Source of the DNA: Neocallimastix lanati (nom. inval.)
Taxonomy: Eukaryota > Neocallimastigomycota > Neocallimastigomycetes > Neocallimastigales > Neocallimastigaceae
DNA: 64,000 nt
Direction of reading: 5' to 3'
Assembly: GCA_016946835.1 (NCBI GenBank)
Contig: JACVTC010000012.1
Location: 602,001 to 666,000 of the forward strand
How positions within the stretch are numbered: position 1 is the stretch's first letter; each line of letters begins with the position of its first letter. Under the pieces are notes generated by a model. That model had not been told where the DNA came from. It searched no databases and worked only from the letters and a program-made list of their open reading frames with translations. This document shows, one piece after another, positions 1 to 10,504 of this stretch. A program made the translations under genes and the position numbers.

Positions 1-367
1 CTGATGAAATGTATATTTAAAAACTAGTGATGAATAGTATATAATTGTAATAATATTAAACAATAATATTAAGAGTTTATAATTATATTTAATATAACAT
101 AATGTATAGTAATTATATAATAAAATAAATAAATAAGGAATAATAAAAAAAATAATAAATAAAATATTTTAGTATAAAATTATATTATTTTCGTGTCATT
201 ATTAATAAAACAAATAATAAATAAAATATTTTAGTATAAAATTATATTATTTTCGTGTCATTATTATATATTTATTAGAATATATTATTTTGTTATCATT
301 CCCTATTGTCATTCCTTAATAAAAATAAAATATTTAGATACTGGTATTTTATAAATATCGCGTATCA
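1..367. repeat. 3' part of an LTR-like element with a tandem duplication
   Basis: This is non-coding AT-rich DNA. A segment of about 54 bp is present twice (151-204 and 212-265, period 61), each copy carrying TTTTCGTGTCATTATTA. The stretch ends in CGTATCA at 367, the same terminus seen on solo LTRs further right (58421, 63939). It is followed by a short T spacer and then a TGGTAAAG start, so it reads as the right end of one LTR abutting the next. No ORF or RNA gene is visible. Confidence 0.4.
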
Positions 368-372
368 TTTTT

Positions 373-1204
373 TGGTAAAGAACGAGCATATAATGGATTA
401 TTAATTAGAATTTCAACTTACTTTAGAATCCATTATATTATTCTTTACTTAATATTACTTTACTATATTTTCTATATTAAATTATTTTATAAATATATAT
501 ATTTTTTTTATTTTTATTAAAAGTTTCTTAAATATTATCAATAATTCTATATTTTTATTATTAATATCAATATCTATAATTTAACCTTAAATTTTATTAT
601 TTTATTAAAGTGTTTATTATCAATATTAATATTTTATTTTTATTTTCAAATATATTATTATATTATTATTATATTGTATCAATATTAAAATTGTATTCTT
701 TTTAGTATTTTATTTTATTTTTAAATTGATTATTTAATATTTTTATTCCCCACAAATAAAATCAAATCTTAATTGATTAATAATAAATATTAAATATATT
801 ATAGTTTTTAAATTTATTTTATATAAAATATAAGAATATTATATTAACATTCTTGATTAAAATAACTTTATTTTTTTGTAAAATCTTTTTAAATTTTGTT
901 TGTTTCTTTTCATATATATTAAATAATTTAGTTTTAGTATATGAAATAATATAAAATTATATAAACAAAATTTATTAAAATAAAAATACTTATGAATTAG
1001 TTAATTTAAATTAATATAAAATTTTAAGTAATTAGTAATAGTAAATTATTTTTTTTTTAAAATATAATGATAAAATGTAGAAAGGCTTTACATATTTATT
1101 TTTTTTCAAAAAGTATAAATAAGTGAAGTTTTTCAATAATTAAAATGTAGACAGAAAAAAATAAATAATTAAATAAAAATTCTAATAAAACTCGAACCAT
1201 AGCA
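373..1204 (+). repeat. 5' LTR-like copy of degenerate element EE
   Basis: It begins TGGTAAAG and ends CGAACCATAGCA. From about 462 to 1204 it is repeated nearly unchanged at about 3948-4692, which fits a pair of LTRs. The first 90 bp do not match the second copy, so the left boundary is inferred from the TG start and the neighbouring CGTATCA end. It contains no ORF. Confidence 0.5.
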
Positions 1205-1211
1205 TAAATTA

Positions 1212-1230
1212 TGGTGGAGATATCGGGGAA
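1212..1230 (+). other. Primer-binding-site-like sequence of EE
   Basis: TGGTGGAGATATCGGGG lies 7 nt after the LTR-like end. The leading TGG is the complement of a tRNA CCA end. The start of this sequence recurs just inside the 5' LTR of E4 (TGGTGGAGAATCCGGG at 51822), so two unrelated elements keep it in the same place. I could not identify the primer tRNA. Confidence 0.4.
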
Positions 1231-1289
1231 TATTAGAAAAATAAAATTTAATATTATTTATTAATTAAATTATTTAACAAAACCTTGGA

Positions 1290-1435
1290 TATAGATTTCC
1301 GGGCTAAGTTTAACCTATATAGTAATTGGGCTAGTAGGCTCTGGACTGCTGTATTTTATATTGAATACAGTAGCCGTGGTACCCGCGTGGCATGACGCCG
1401 TGGAGAGGCAAGCTACACGTCAGGGTATACTATTA
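1290..1435 (+). other. Conserved GC-rich leader RNA, EE copy
   Basis: This island of moderate GC in very AT-rich DNA aligns with the 5' leaders of E1 (21848-22070) and E2 (39762-39990). Shared blocks in order are TTTCCGG..TAAGTTTA, GGCTCTG.ACTG, a hairpin, CGTGGT, CGCG, AAGCT and ATACTAT. The hairpin arms here are 1349-1355 and 1364-1370 (CTGTATT / AATACAG). The arms in E1 and E2 differ in sequence but still pair. The role is unknown; packaging, translation start or dimerisation are candidates. This copy has no gag ORF after it. Confidence 0.6.
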
Positions 1436-1665
1436 GATTATCCATAAGTTTTGTTAAATAATAATAATTAATAATTTAATATTAATACTAATAATAATAA
1501 AAGTTATATAATAAAAAAAATAATAATAAAAAAAAATAATAAAAAAAAATAATAAAAAGTTAACAAATTTACGAAGTTAACATTCGAGTAAGACAGTGTT
1601 GGCTTGCAGGATATTAATTTCATAAACTCTTATTTACAATTTTGCAAGGTTTTGTAGATTGTAAA

Positions 1666-1816
1666 CGCGAGTATCTCAAGGAACAAATCCTTGACAATTA
1701 GGCAAATACGCCCTAGAACTATAAAACCTTCACGCTGAAGGCAACTACACACTTTAACAGGTGATAGTTTGTTCACTCGCGCAAAAAATAAGAGGTGGGT
1801 CAGGTTCGATCCTTGA
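1666..1816 (+). other. Possible structured RNA with tRNA-like T-arm
   Basis: A 7-bp stem, CGCGAGT (1666-1672) with ACTCGCG (1775-1781), encloses several local hairpins, for example CAAGGA/TCCTTG and CTTC/GAAG. Just after it, 1800-1816 can form a T-arm: a TCAGG/CTTGA stem around a 7-nt TTCGATC loop, including a perfect box B (GGTTCGATCC). I find no convincing box A or acceptor stem. It could be part of the EE leader, a tRNA-derived relic, or an unrelated ncRNA. Confidence 0.3.
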
Positions 1817-1850
1817 TAAAACCCCGGTCATTCTTGAGAAGTGACGTTAA

Positions 1851-1904
1851 AATATATAGTTTTTTTTTTTATTTTTATTTTAGGCTTTTATAAATTTGTT
1901 CGCC

Positions 1905-1935
<31 letters not shown>

Positions 1936-3400
1936 TTTGCAATAAAGTAAAAATATATATATATATATTTTTCCTTTTATTAAAATAATAAATATTTCAT
2001 TAATAAATTTTTTTTTAATAAATAATAAAAGCAAAATTTTTTTTGTAGTACAAATTTTTAATTTTTTTTTATTAAAATAAGAAAAAAAATTTATAATAAA
2101 ATTTTTTTTTCTATAATTAATAATTCTAAATAATAAATAGTAATTTTTTTTTTATGTTTAAAAGTTTATTTTATTTTTTTAATATATACATGTAAAATAT
2201 ATATATAGTATATATATAATTAGATTATTATTAATATTTTTCAAATAAGTGTATTATTTTTATGATTTTATATAATTAATTTTTTTAATTGAAATTTTTA
2301 TAATTAAAATTTTTTTGTGTGTGTTAAATTTTCTATCATTCGTTATATAATTAATTAAATTTTAATTAAAAAGAAGAATATAAATAAGCTGTCTTACAAC
2401 TCTCTACGCGGGATAGTTGAACACCCACACATAATACTTTATTGTTTTGATCTTGTTGATACTGGGAAGGATACGTTATTATCTTCTTTATTACTAACAA
2501 TAAGTTAGCCAAATTAAAAAGAATTTAATATTGCTACCTTCTTTTTATTAAGTTTCTTAATAATTAACAATCGACATTATCAACTTATCAATAAAGAGCT
2601 AAGGGGACTTATTGTAAGAAGGGTTAACAAGCTATATATTTGATGGTTCAACACTATATAGTTTGGCTTGTATTTTAACTTTTTATTTAATATTTCATTA
2701 AATATTATAACAAAGAATTAATAGAATAATAAATATATACAAAAAAAAAATAAAATAAAAATAAATATATATTATTATTATTATTTAAGTATTTATACAA
2801 TTTGTTTTATGTTATATTAATTATTTTAAAAAAGGAAATAAATATATTAAATAAAATTAAATAAAGAAATTATTACTACAAATAAATTTAAAAAAAAATT
2901 AAGATATACATATTTTGTGTATTAATGCTTAAGAGAATATAATAAATATTAAAATTCATAATAAAAAGCTTCAGATTTTCAAATTGCGTTTTTGAGTCTG
3001 AATTTAAATTTTTTTTGTTTCAGATTTTCAAATTGCCCTAATCTTATTAAAAAGTTCAATGAAAATAATTAATTACTCTTAATATCTTTATTAATATCAA
3101 TATTATTATTATTACTTAAAGTTTATTATCTTTATTTTTATAATTAAAAAATATGTATCTTAGATAGTTTCTTTTTATATACTTTATTTTTAAATTTAAA
3201 TATTTCATGTATTTTATTATTATGATGTATTTGAAAATTTACTCATATATAATTCCTTGATTTAAAATTAATTCAATATATTATTATCTTAGTTTTGCTT
3301 ATTTTATTATTTTAAAAAATCAAATTTAAGATTCGTCTGGCATCCGAATCCTTGAGGAGGACCATGTAACGAATACTGAAATTTGTAAAAAGAAATTTTT
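1851..3400. other. Non-coding interior of EE
   Basis: No ORF is visible. The stretch is AT-rich with T and A runs and a TTA microsatellite just before it (about 1906-1935). A less AT-biased patch at about 2385-2650 has no match elsewhere in the window and I cannot name it. EE looks like a large non-autonomous LTR derivative: LTR, primer site and leader, but no coding region. Confidence 0.35.
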
Positions 3401-3450
3401 GTATAGCGGTTAGAGCTATAGCCATGGATCAAACTACTCGAGTTCGACTC
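3401..3450 (+). other. tRNA-like fragment (possible SINE head)
   Basis: GTATAGCGGTTAGAGC (3401-3416) resembles a tRNA D-arm and box A. GAGTTCGACTC (3440-3450) resembles box B, about 30 bp later as in tRNA genes. The acceptor stem and T-stem do not pair well, so this is not a functional tRNA. It is best read as a decayed tRNA or SINE head. Confidence 0.3.
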
Positions 3451-3947
3451 ACACTTATTCTTAAATTTTAATTATTTTATTTTCATTGTTCTAGACAATT
3501 CCTTCTGTATATTCTTTACAGAATTTCATAGAAATTCTTAATTATTAAAATAATTTTTTATTCTATTTTATTCCTTTTATCTATTAGTTTCTATTTTTAC
3601 GGTTAAATTTAGTTTTGAAAGAATTTTCTAAAATTTTGAAGATTCGAAATTTTACAAAAAAAACTGTTTTTCCGAAAAAATATTAATATGAGTAAATTTT
3701 TCGTTAAAAATATTTTCTTCGTGCTTTTATTAATTGATTAATTAATAATAAGTAATTTGATATATTACAATATTAATTGATTAATTAATAATTAAATATT
3801 TTAAATAAATTTATCTTTAAAAAAAAAAAAAAAAAAAAAATATTAAATAAAACAATTTCTAACAAAACATTTTTTTACTTATTATTAATATTCAGTGTTG
3901 CCTATTGTTTTCTCTTATTTGAGTGTCCCTCTCGTTACATTTACTAT

Positions 3948-4692
3948 ATTTTCTATACTAAATTATTTTATAAATATAATTTTTTCATGTTTTTATTAAA
4001 AGTTTCTAAAATATTATCAATAATTCTATATTTTTATTATTAATATCAATATCTATAATTTAACCTTAAATTTTATTATTTTATTAAAGTGTTTATTATC
4101 AATATTAATATTTTATTTTTATTTTCAAATGCATTATTATATTATTATTATATTATATCAATATTAAAATTGTATTCTTTTTAGTAATTTATTTTATTTT
4201 TAAATTGATTATTTAATATTTTTATTCCTCACAAATAAAATCAAATTTTAATTGATTAATAATAAATATTAAATATATTATAGTTTTTAAATTTATTTTA
4301 TATAAAATATAAGAATATTATATTAATATTCTTAATTAAAATAACTTTATTTTTCTGTAAAATCTTTTTAAATTTTGTTTGTTTCTTTTGGTATATATTA
4401 AATAATTTAGTCTTAGTATATGAAAAATAATATAAAATTATATAAACAAAATTTATTAAAATAAAAATACTTATGAATTAGTTAATTTAAATTAATATAA
4501 AATTTTAAGTAATTAGTAATAGTAAATTATTTTTTTTTTAAAATATAATGATAAAATGTAGAAAAGCTTTACATATTTTTTTTTCAAAAAGTATAAATAA
4601 GTGAAGTTTTTCAATAATTAAAAGGTAAACAGAAAAAAATAAAAAAAATTAAATAATTAAATAAAATTTCTAATAAAACCCGAACCATAACA
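3948..4692 (+). repeat. 3' LTR-like copy of EE
   Basis: This is a direct repeat of about 462-1204 with scattered substitutions and small indels, ending CGAACCATAACA. The upstream boundary lacks the 5' copy's first 90 bp, so the LTR is truncated or recombined. The next 70 bp (4693-4760) hold nothing recognisable before the LINE-A poly(T). Confidence 0.5.
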
Positions 4693-4945
4693 TCTATAGT
4701 AGAAATACAATAAAAATGTATTACTTATTCTTGGGTGTAACTTTTTTAACAATGTTCCAATTTTTTTTTTTAGACAGGGAAGAGAATACACTTCCAAAAT
4801 TTAATTTTATTTTAAAAAAATACATGTAGGTGAAAAGTACATTTGAAATTAAAAATAAAAAAATTTAAAAAATAAAAAAAAAATAAAAAAGCTCGAAAAT
4901 ACTATGTATTTCGGCAAGTTGTACTATGCGGGAATTTTTCCCTTC

Positions 4946-5671
4946 CTAACAAATAAAAAAAGAAATAAAACCTAGAAGTAACATCTTTAAAATAGATAGT
5001 GTGGTGTCCACTAAACTCTCCCCGGATTCATCATTTATTGAACTACTAGGGCAAGATTCATCCTTCGTAGAAATAGATTCTGATCCTGTATTATCATTAT
5101 GCCTTATCAGTACGACGTCGACTCTCTTGGATAAGTTTGGTATTTTGCAATACCTATCAAATAATAGCTCAAACGAACTACTTATGATAGGTATTGCACT
5201 TGTTAAGAATTCCTCCAAGCCCACAATTTTTGGAACAGGTGACTCAGATGAACCTTTGAAAAGTAGTTCATTTAATTGTCTCTGTTCCCAACTATCGAAA
5301 TGTAGCTCATTTAAAACTAAAGTCCCATCAAGAAGGAACAAGTATATATAATGATTGATATAATCTTCAAAATTAGAAATAGAGTCATAGGAAGAAAGAG
5401 GATTAAACGCTCTAATCTTCCTAAGGAATAAAACATAGAGATCATCGATGAAATTTAAAGAATTCCATCTAAAAGATGCAAGAGCATCGCATTTAAAAAT
5501 CCAATGTTCAAAAGATTGTTTATCTTCGCCACAACAGGGGCAAGACTTTGGACAATCTTCTGAAACTCTACCCATTCTAATAGCAATAGTAGTATTGTAT
5601 TTATAACCACAGCGAAAACGTATAATCCACGAAAACCCTAAGTTGAATTGGGGATATTTTAAGCTAAGCAT
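4946..5671 (-). pseudogene. LINE-A C-terminal zinc-knuckle region
   Basis: Contains a Cys-rich motif of the LINE C-terminus (zf-RVT type): C-x3-CPCC, then H and C about ten residues on, flanked by YPQFNLGF and FRCGYKYN. LINE-B (16078-16485) and LINE-C have the same motif. The tail includes KRVDVVLIRH, encoded by a segment whose DNA (GTCGACGTCGTACTGATAAGG on the minus strand) also forms the tail of the SINE-like insert at 37282. It ends at 4946 shortly before the 3' UTR. Confidence 0.75.
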
Positions 5672-5979
5672 AATTATAGCTTTATTGTTTGAGAACTTAT
5701 TACAATCGTAATTTTGACCTTTAATACCTTGAAATTTGGCAACTGATTTCCAGTAACGTTCTAAAATATCGTCATATTTTTCACATTTATATTTTTTGAT
5801 TTTTTATACAATGTTCTAGATTCTTTAGTCCAGGAATAATAAACATTTTGGGAATAGATTTAATAAGATCCTTTATAATACAGTTTGATTTATCCATTTT
5901 GCAAATGATTTAATCTGTAAGGCTGCGTAGACACCAGCAATAGGAGGAATGCTTAGATCTCGAGATAAAGCATAAGTAC

Positions 5980-6672
5980 TCATAGTAGAATTATGTCTAA
6001 TATAGTCATTGTTTTCTGAACTTGTTTTACCATTTTAGAGAAGGAGTCGATACACCAAAATAGACCAGTATTAATTAATGTTTGAATTCTGGCTGTTCTA
6101 AATTTGTTTGAACCAAATAAAGGATAATAATAAATTACTTTACTAATAACAAAAGATTGAAGAACATTTTTCTTGTATGCAATAATGATAAGTTTATTTG
6201 AGAAGAAATGTGTAAATGACAGAAGGGATTTTCTAACTTTAAAATGCATGTGAGATATAATGTGTTCTAGTAAGAGATCATTAGAAAAAGGAATACCAAG
6301 ATAAATATAACTAGAAACTTTAGGAATAGCATTCATTCCTAAATAGAAGGTTGAGTCACTATAATTTAGAGGAGATTGGAAGTTCATTGGTTTTATAACC
6401 ATAGTTGCACATTTTTCAATACCAAAAGTCATTTCATTTAAATTAGCCCATTTATGTATCTTTTTTAATAATTTTTCTAAATTTTTTGCACTTGAAGCAA
6501 TGAGAACAACATTATCAGCAAAGAGTCCACCACAACACTTTTTTCTTCCAATTTTAACACCATACTTTTCACAGTCATTTAATATATCATTGATGAATAA
6601 ATTGAATAAGATCGGAGATAATGGACAACCTTTACGAACACCTCTTTTAATAGGAAATTCATTTGATAACAT
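5980..6672 (-). pseudogene. LINE-A reverse transcriptase, catalytic half, FADN mutant
   Basis: Follows the TGA at 6682 in the same frame. It contains KRGVRKGCPLSPILFNLF (RT motif B region) and then GLFADNVVL at 6511-6525. LINE-B and LINE-C have FADD here. The second Asp of the catalytic pair is Asn (codon at 6511-6513), so the polymerase should be dead. The frame is lost near 5990-6010, where NSTMSTYALSRDL resumes in another frame. Confidence 0.8.
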
Positions 6673-6681
6673 TGAAGCAAA

Positions 6682-7485
6682 TCAAGCACGTGCTTTAGAT
6701 GAAGTATATAAATTACATAGAAAATCAAAATATTTACCACGTACTCCATGATATAATTTAGTAAGAATGTTAAAAATAGGAACTGAATCATATGCTTTTT
6801 TAAGATCTAAAAAGGCTAAATATGTGAATTTTCCTTGAAATTTTCTTCTCTGGAAAATTTCTCTAACGGAAATGAATAAACTAATGCATTCTTCACGGTT
6901 GCGAAAACCAAATTGTTCAGGTGTAATGAAATTGTGTGAGAGTGCGTAAGTAGATATTCTATCTGTTATAATTTTTGAAATGATTTTCAGTCCAACATTA
7001 ATGAGAGAAATACCTCGATAGTTACTACAATCTGATAGGTCACTTTTCTTAGGGATTGATACAATAGAAGCAGAGTTCCATTTTTTAGGAAAAGACCCAT
7101 TCCATATTTTATTAAAAATCAATTTAAGACACTTTCCAACGGCAGGATGTGTTTCTAGTAATTCTTCATTACAAAACAGAGCTTTGTAGAATTCAATCAG
7201 GATACCATCGTGGCTGGGTGCTTTGTTGTTTTTCATAGACGAAATAGTTTTTTTAATATCGTCAATCGTAATAGGATCGTTGATATTCCAGGTAGAGGAT
7301 CTAAGACTAATATTCTTTAAAGCATGGATCCAGAAGTTACGATTAATGCTGTGACCTGAGGGATCAGAAGCTAGATCTTTATAATATTCACCCCATCTAT
7401 CTAATTGTTTAGTAGGAGAGATAATATCTTGACCAAATTTAGATTTTATGCAAGTAGGGGAGGTAGATGAATACGATGGTTAACC
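6682..7485 (-). pseudogene. LINE-A reverse transcriptase, N-terminal half
   Basis: Carries the classic LINE RT opening blocks: MKNNKAP.HDGI, SIVSIPKK, NYRGISLINV, PEQFGFR and FLDLKKAYDSV, the last holding the first catalytic Asp of motif A. It is close in sequence to LINE-B 17328-17945. It ends at an in-frame TGA (6682-6684), after which the next fragment continues in the same frame. One nonsense change therefore splits the RT. Confidence 0.85.
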
Positions 7486-8655
7486 ATTTTTTTTAAACAT
7501 CTCCATCCATTTTTGAAATCTTTATTCAAAAAATAATTACCAATTTTTACTATATTAGCCTTAAATCTAACAGAACGAAATTTGCTATTTGTTTTCTTTA
7601 TTAATTTGCAAAGTTTTTCATATTTATTAAATTGTTCAAGGTAATTATCAACATTTTCACAGTTAAAGTAAGGCTTAATATTTCGAAATGCAATATGTTT
7701 TACATGAGATAGTTTTTTAGTGTAATAAGGACAATGAAAAGCAGAGCCCTTTAAATTTGATGGAATGAGAGCCTTAATATCTTTCCCGATATTATTTGCT
7801 GTATTGATAAATTTTTCTACCATTTCATCAGCCGTGAGCGAATTGTAATGAGAATCGAGGTCATTTGCTAAGATTGAAAAATAATTATGTGATAAAATAT
7901 CTGAATTTTTTGTTTTACAAATATGCGTAGACCATTTAGAAACTTTAGCAGGCCTTATAAAGCCATCGGAGAGAACTTTGTTGCAAGAAAGTAAAATAGG
8001 TTTATGATCAGAAATACCATAAAATGAAGTGCAAACCGAGGTTTTATTAAAATGAGCTGCCAAAGCCTCATTATAGATGACATGGTCAATGCAAGATGAT
8101 CTAGTAACTTTGGCATAAGTAAATTGATTACCATATAAGGGAGAAATATACCAATTAGGAAAATTATTTGAGATGTATGTTTTGATCTTCTTTAATGACA
8201 TGTTAAAATCACCAACTAGGACAGCAGGAACGTTTTTTCTATTGTGAAAACGTAACCATTGAGAAAGTTCATCAAAAGCAGCTGGCCTTTCTTCCTTCCA
8301 TTTGCTTTGAGGGAAGTAGATATTACCAATAGTATATTTTTGATTCCAGAAAGAAGTAATATTTACTGAAATAATATATTTGTATAAAAACGGTTCTTGG
8401 AAGAAAGAGCACGAAGAATGAGCACCAATAAAGAGTCCTCTCATACCAGGGATTTTAGGATTAGCTCTTAGGAAAACTGAGTTGTAATATGGAATTAATG
8501 GTGATGAAACATCTTTTGGAAGATATTTACTTTTTCCAGTTTCTTGTAAACAGATACATATAGGTTTGAAAATAGAGTTGAGATATAAAATACTATCACG
8601 CTTTTCAGTATTCCAACCGTTAATATTCCAACTAACACAGAGATTAAAAAAAGAA
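7446..8655 (-). pseudogene. LINE-A endonuclease (exonuclease-endonuclease-phosphatase family)
   Basis: This part should nick target DNA to prime reverse transcription. Visible motifs in order are LCVSWNINGW, CICLQETG, VGDFNMS, SCIDHVIYN and ISDHKPI, matching the metal-binding and catalytic blocks of LINE endonucleases. A linker of about 200 residues follows and contains FHCPYYTKKLSHVKH, also conserved in LINE-B. Reading stops at 7446, but the downstream sequence resumes in another frame (LDRWGEYY) from about 7485, so a 1-nt indel lies near 7475-7490. Confidence 0.8.
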
Positions 8656-9079
8656 GAATTGAATTTAGATGGCTAGAGAAAAAATCTTTCGCCATAGGAT
8701 TAAGTTCAACATCAATGTTATTAGATTTTCTTGACTTGTTCATTTGTTTTAGTTTATTACACAAGGTCCAGGTAATTTTAGCTGTTTCAGGAATTTTATC
8801 TCTTAAGAAATCTAAAACATCGAAAAATTTGAGATCATTTTTGTGTTTATTAACCCTAATAATGAAGTATGAGCCGTACCTTGGAGAAAAGAGTTTTTTA
8901 ACATATGGAATAATTTCATTGTAGTTAGGGATCTTACTAATAACTTGAACCATTAGATTGCTAGGGGACCAATAATTAAGGTTATGGATAAAGATAAGGC
9001 TATAATTGTTCATATGATTACCGAAGCAGTACAAACCACGATTGAAGGGAGTAGTATTAACTGAGCTAGAAGTATCCAT
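8655..9079 (-). pseudogene. LINE-A N-terminal region
   Basis: Starts at the ATG at 9079 (MDTSSSVNTTPF). It matches the start of LINE-B (19645-19896) in blocks such as LIFIHNL, NYNEI and YFIIRVN, which supports this start. I do not recognise the domain; it sits where many LINEs carry ORF1-like or RNA-binding sequence. Its frame runs past the real junction into nonsense after about 8660. The endonuclease continues in another frame, so a 1-nt indel lies near the T-rich stretch at 8645-8665. Confidence 0.6.
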
Positions 9080-9349
9080 GTTTAGAGTTTGATGATAACA
9101 GAACTGACTTAATTTCTATTTACTGTGAATTGATTATATGGATTGTATACCAAAGAATTATATATAAAATATTAATATTCAAGTTTACTGAATATAAAAG
9201 TTAAAAATTGAAAAGTAATTTAGATTTTTTTATTATACTATTTTTGATCCCCTCAGAAACCATACAGCTTAGGTTCCATCATTGGGATACATGAGAATTG
9301 TAATACTACATTTTTTTTTTTTTTTTAGACTAAGAGAATAACTTTATTT

Positions 9350-9356
9350 AAAAAAA
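9350..9356 (-). terminator. Pol III T7 terminator after tRNA-Gly
   Basis: Seven T residues on the minus strand begin 2 nt after the tRNA-Gly 3' end. This is the only T run of four or more downstream of any tRNA in this cluster. Confidence 0.75.
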
Positions 9357-9358
9357 GT

Positions 9359-9429
9359 TGCGTTAACCGGGAATCGAACCCGGGCCATTTGCTTGGAAGG
9401 CAAATATTCTACCTCTATACTATTAACGC
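9359..9429 (-). tRNA. tRNA-Gly (anticodon TCC)
   Basis: A 71-nt cloverleaf with a full 7-bp acceptor stem (GCGTTAA/TTAACGC), an anticodon loop CTTCCAA giving TCC, and an intact T-arm with box B GGTTCGATTCC. No CCA is encoded and no intron is seen. It is last in a Ser-Cys-Gly series and 12 bp after tRNA-Cys. Of the three Gly copies in the window this one alone looks undamaged. Confidence 0.95.
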
Positions 9430-9441
9430 TAAGGATGAGAC

Positions 9442-9513
9442 AGGGGCGTTCCGGATTTGAACCGAAGACCTATTGATCTGCAGTCAATTGCTCTACCGCT
9501 GAGCTAACACCCC
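9442..9513 (-). tRNA. tRNA-Cys (anticodon GCA)
   Basis: A 72-nt cloverleaf: acceptor GGGGTGT/ACGCCCC with the U73 discriminator typical of Cys tRNAs, anticodon loop CTGCAGA (GCA), and box B GGTTCAAATCC. It lies 15 bp after tRNA-Ser and 12 bp before tRNA-Gly. Neither spacer contains a T run that would stop Pol III, which suggests one joint precursor. Confidence 0.95.
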
Positions 9514-9528
9514 TAAGAAATCGAAGTT

Positions 9529-9610
9529 CGTCAGCTGCAGGGTTTGAACCTGCGCGGGCAGAGCCCACCAGATTTCAAGTCTGACTCCTTAACCACTCGG
9601 ACAAACTGAC
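9529..9610 (-). tRNA. tRNA-Ser (anticodon TGA)
   Basis: An 82-nt class II tRNA with a long variable arm (GGTGGGCTCTGCCCGC region), acceptor GTCAGTT/AGCTGAC, G73, anticodon loop CTTGAAA (TGA), and box B GGTTCAAACCC. It is first in the cluster, so its upstream side should hold the transcription start. An LTR begins 15 bp further upstream at 9626. Confidence 0.95.
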
Positions 9611-9625
9611 TACTTCGGTTGTGCA

Positions 9626-10499
9626 TGTAATAATTCTATTAAGAACTAACTCAAAATAGAATTATTAACTACAACTTAACGACTAATTCATTAAGTTGAG
9701 AAAATAAAATAAAATAAATTCTTTTTTTACCTTTAGAGCTTATTATAAAATAATTATAATAATAACACAAAAAATAAGAGAAGAATTGTTTATATAAATT
9801 GATTTTAAAAATATGTTTTTGAATAAAATATTTTTATTAATTTATTAAAGTTAAAAATATAAAATTGTTACTATTATAACTATGTTTTTTATAATAATAA
9901 CTCTTGATTTCTCAAAGAGAACTCAAGAGCCTTATTTATATTTTTTTATGAAAATAAGGTTAAATAAGAAAGGGTTTTCTAATCTTAACAAATCTCTTAT
10001 CTAGGAAAAGATTAGATAGAAAAACCTAGATAAGTTTTCGATCGATATTCTATCCATATCGATCATCGTGTTAATTAAGTAAAACCGATTACTTCTAAAA
10101 AGTAATTGGAAAAAATCTTAATTAACCGATTTTCCAATCTAATGATCGAAAATAAAAGAATAAAATAATAAAAGATATTTCGATCATATAATTTATCCTT
10201 ATATTAAAAATATAAAATTAAATAGTTAATAAAATACAGAATACATTATAAAATACAGAATACATTATAAAATACAGAATAAAATACAATACAAAATACA
10301 TTAGTTACAGTAGAGAATTTAACATATTGTAAATATATTATTTAAAATTAATTAAATAAATTTTGTTAAATTAATGAATATTTAAAATTAAATTAAATAA
10401 ATTTAATAAATATTATATGTAATTAAATAAAGTTATAGTTATAACAACTTAACTAAGAAAATATAATTATTTGTTAGCAAATAATTATAGATTCTTACA
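9626..10499 (-). repeat. Solo LTR a (TGTAAG family)
   Basis: It runs TGTAATAA..TTCTTACA, i.e. TGTAAGAATC..ATTACA on the minus strand, and is a close relative of LTR-e at 30474. It contains the family promoter core in reverse (CTCTTGA hairpin and TATAAATAAGG). It lies 15 bp upstream of the mature 5' end of tRNA-Ser. No internal coding region is attached. Confidence 0.8.
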
Positions 10500-10504
10500 C
10501 TATA

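Larger units (their letters stand above)
4761..9326 (-). mobile_element. LINE-A, non-LTR retrotransposon (degenerate)
   Basis: The minus-strand element has, in order, an N-terminal region of unknown function, an apurinic-type endonuclease, a reverse transcriptase and a C-terminal Cys/His zinc knuckle. Its 3' end is marked by an 11-nt T run (4761-4771, poly(A) on its own strand) followed by AGACAGGGAAGAGAATACAC. The same end recurs at 63967 (LINE-D). The 5' end is probably next to the T run at 9311-9326, about 33 bp downstream of tRNA-Gly and on the same strand. At least three frameshifts, an in-frame stop and a mutated catalytic motif make it inactive. Confidence 0.85.
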
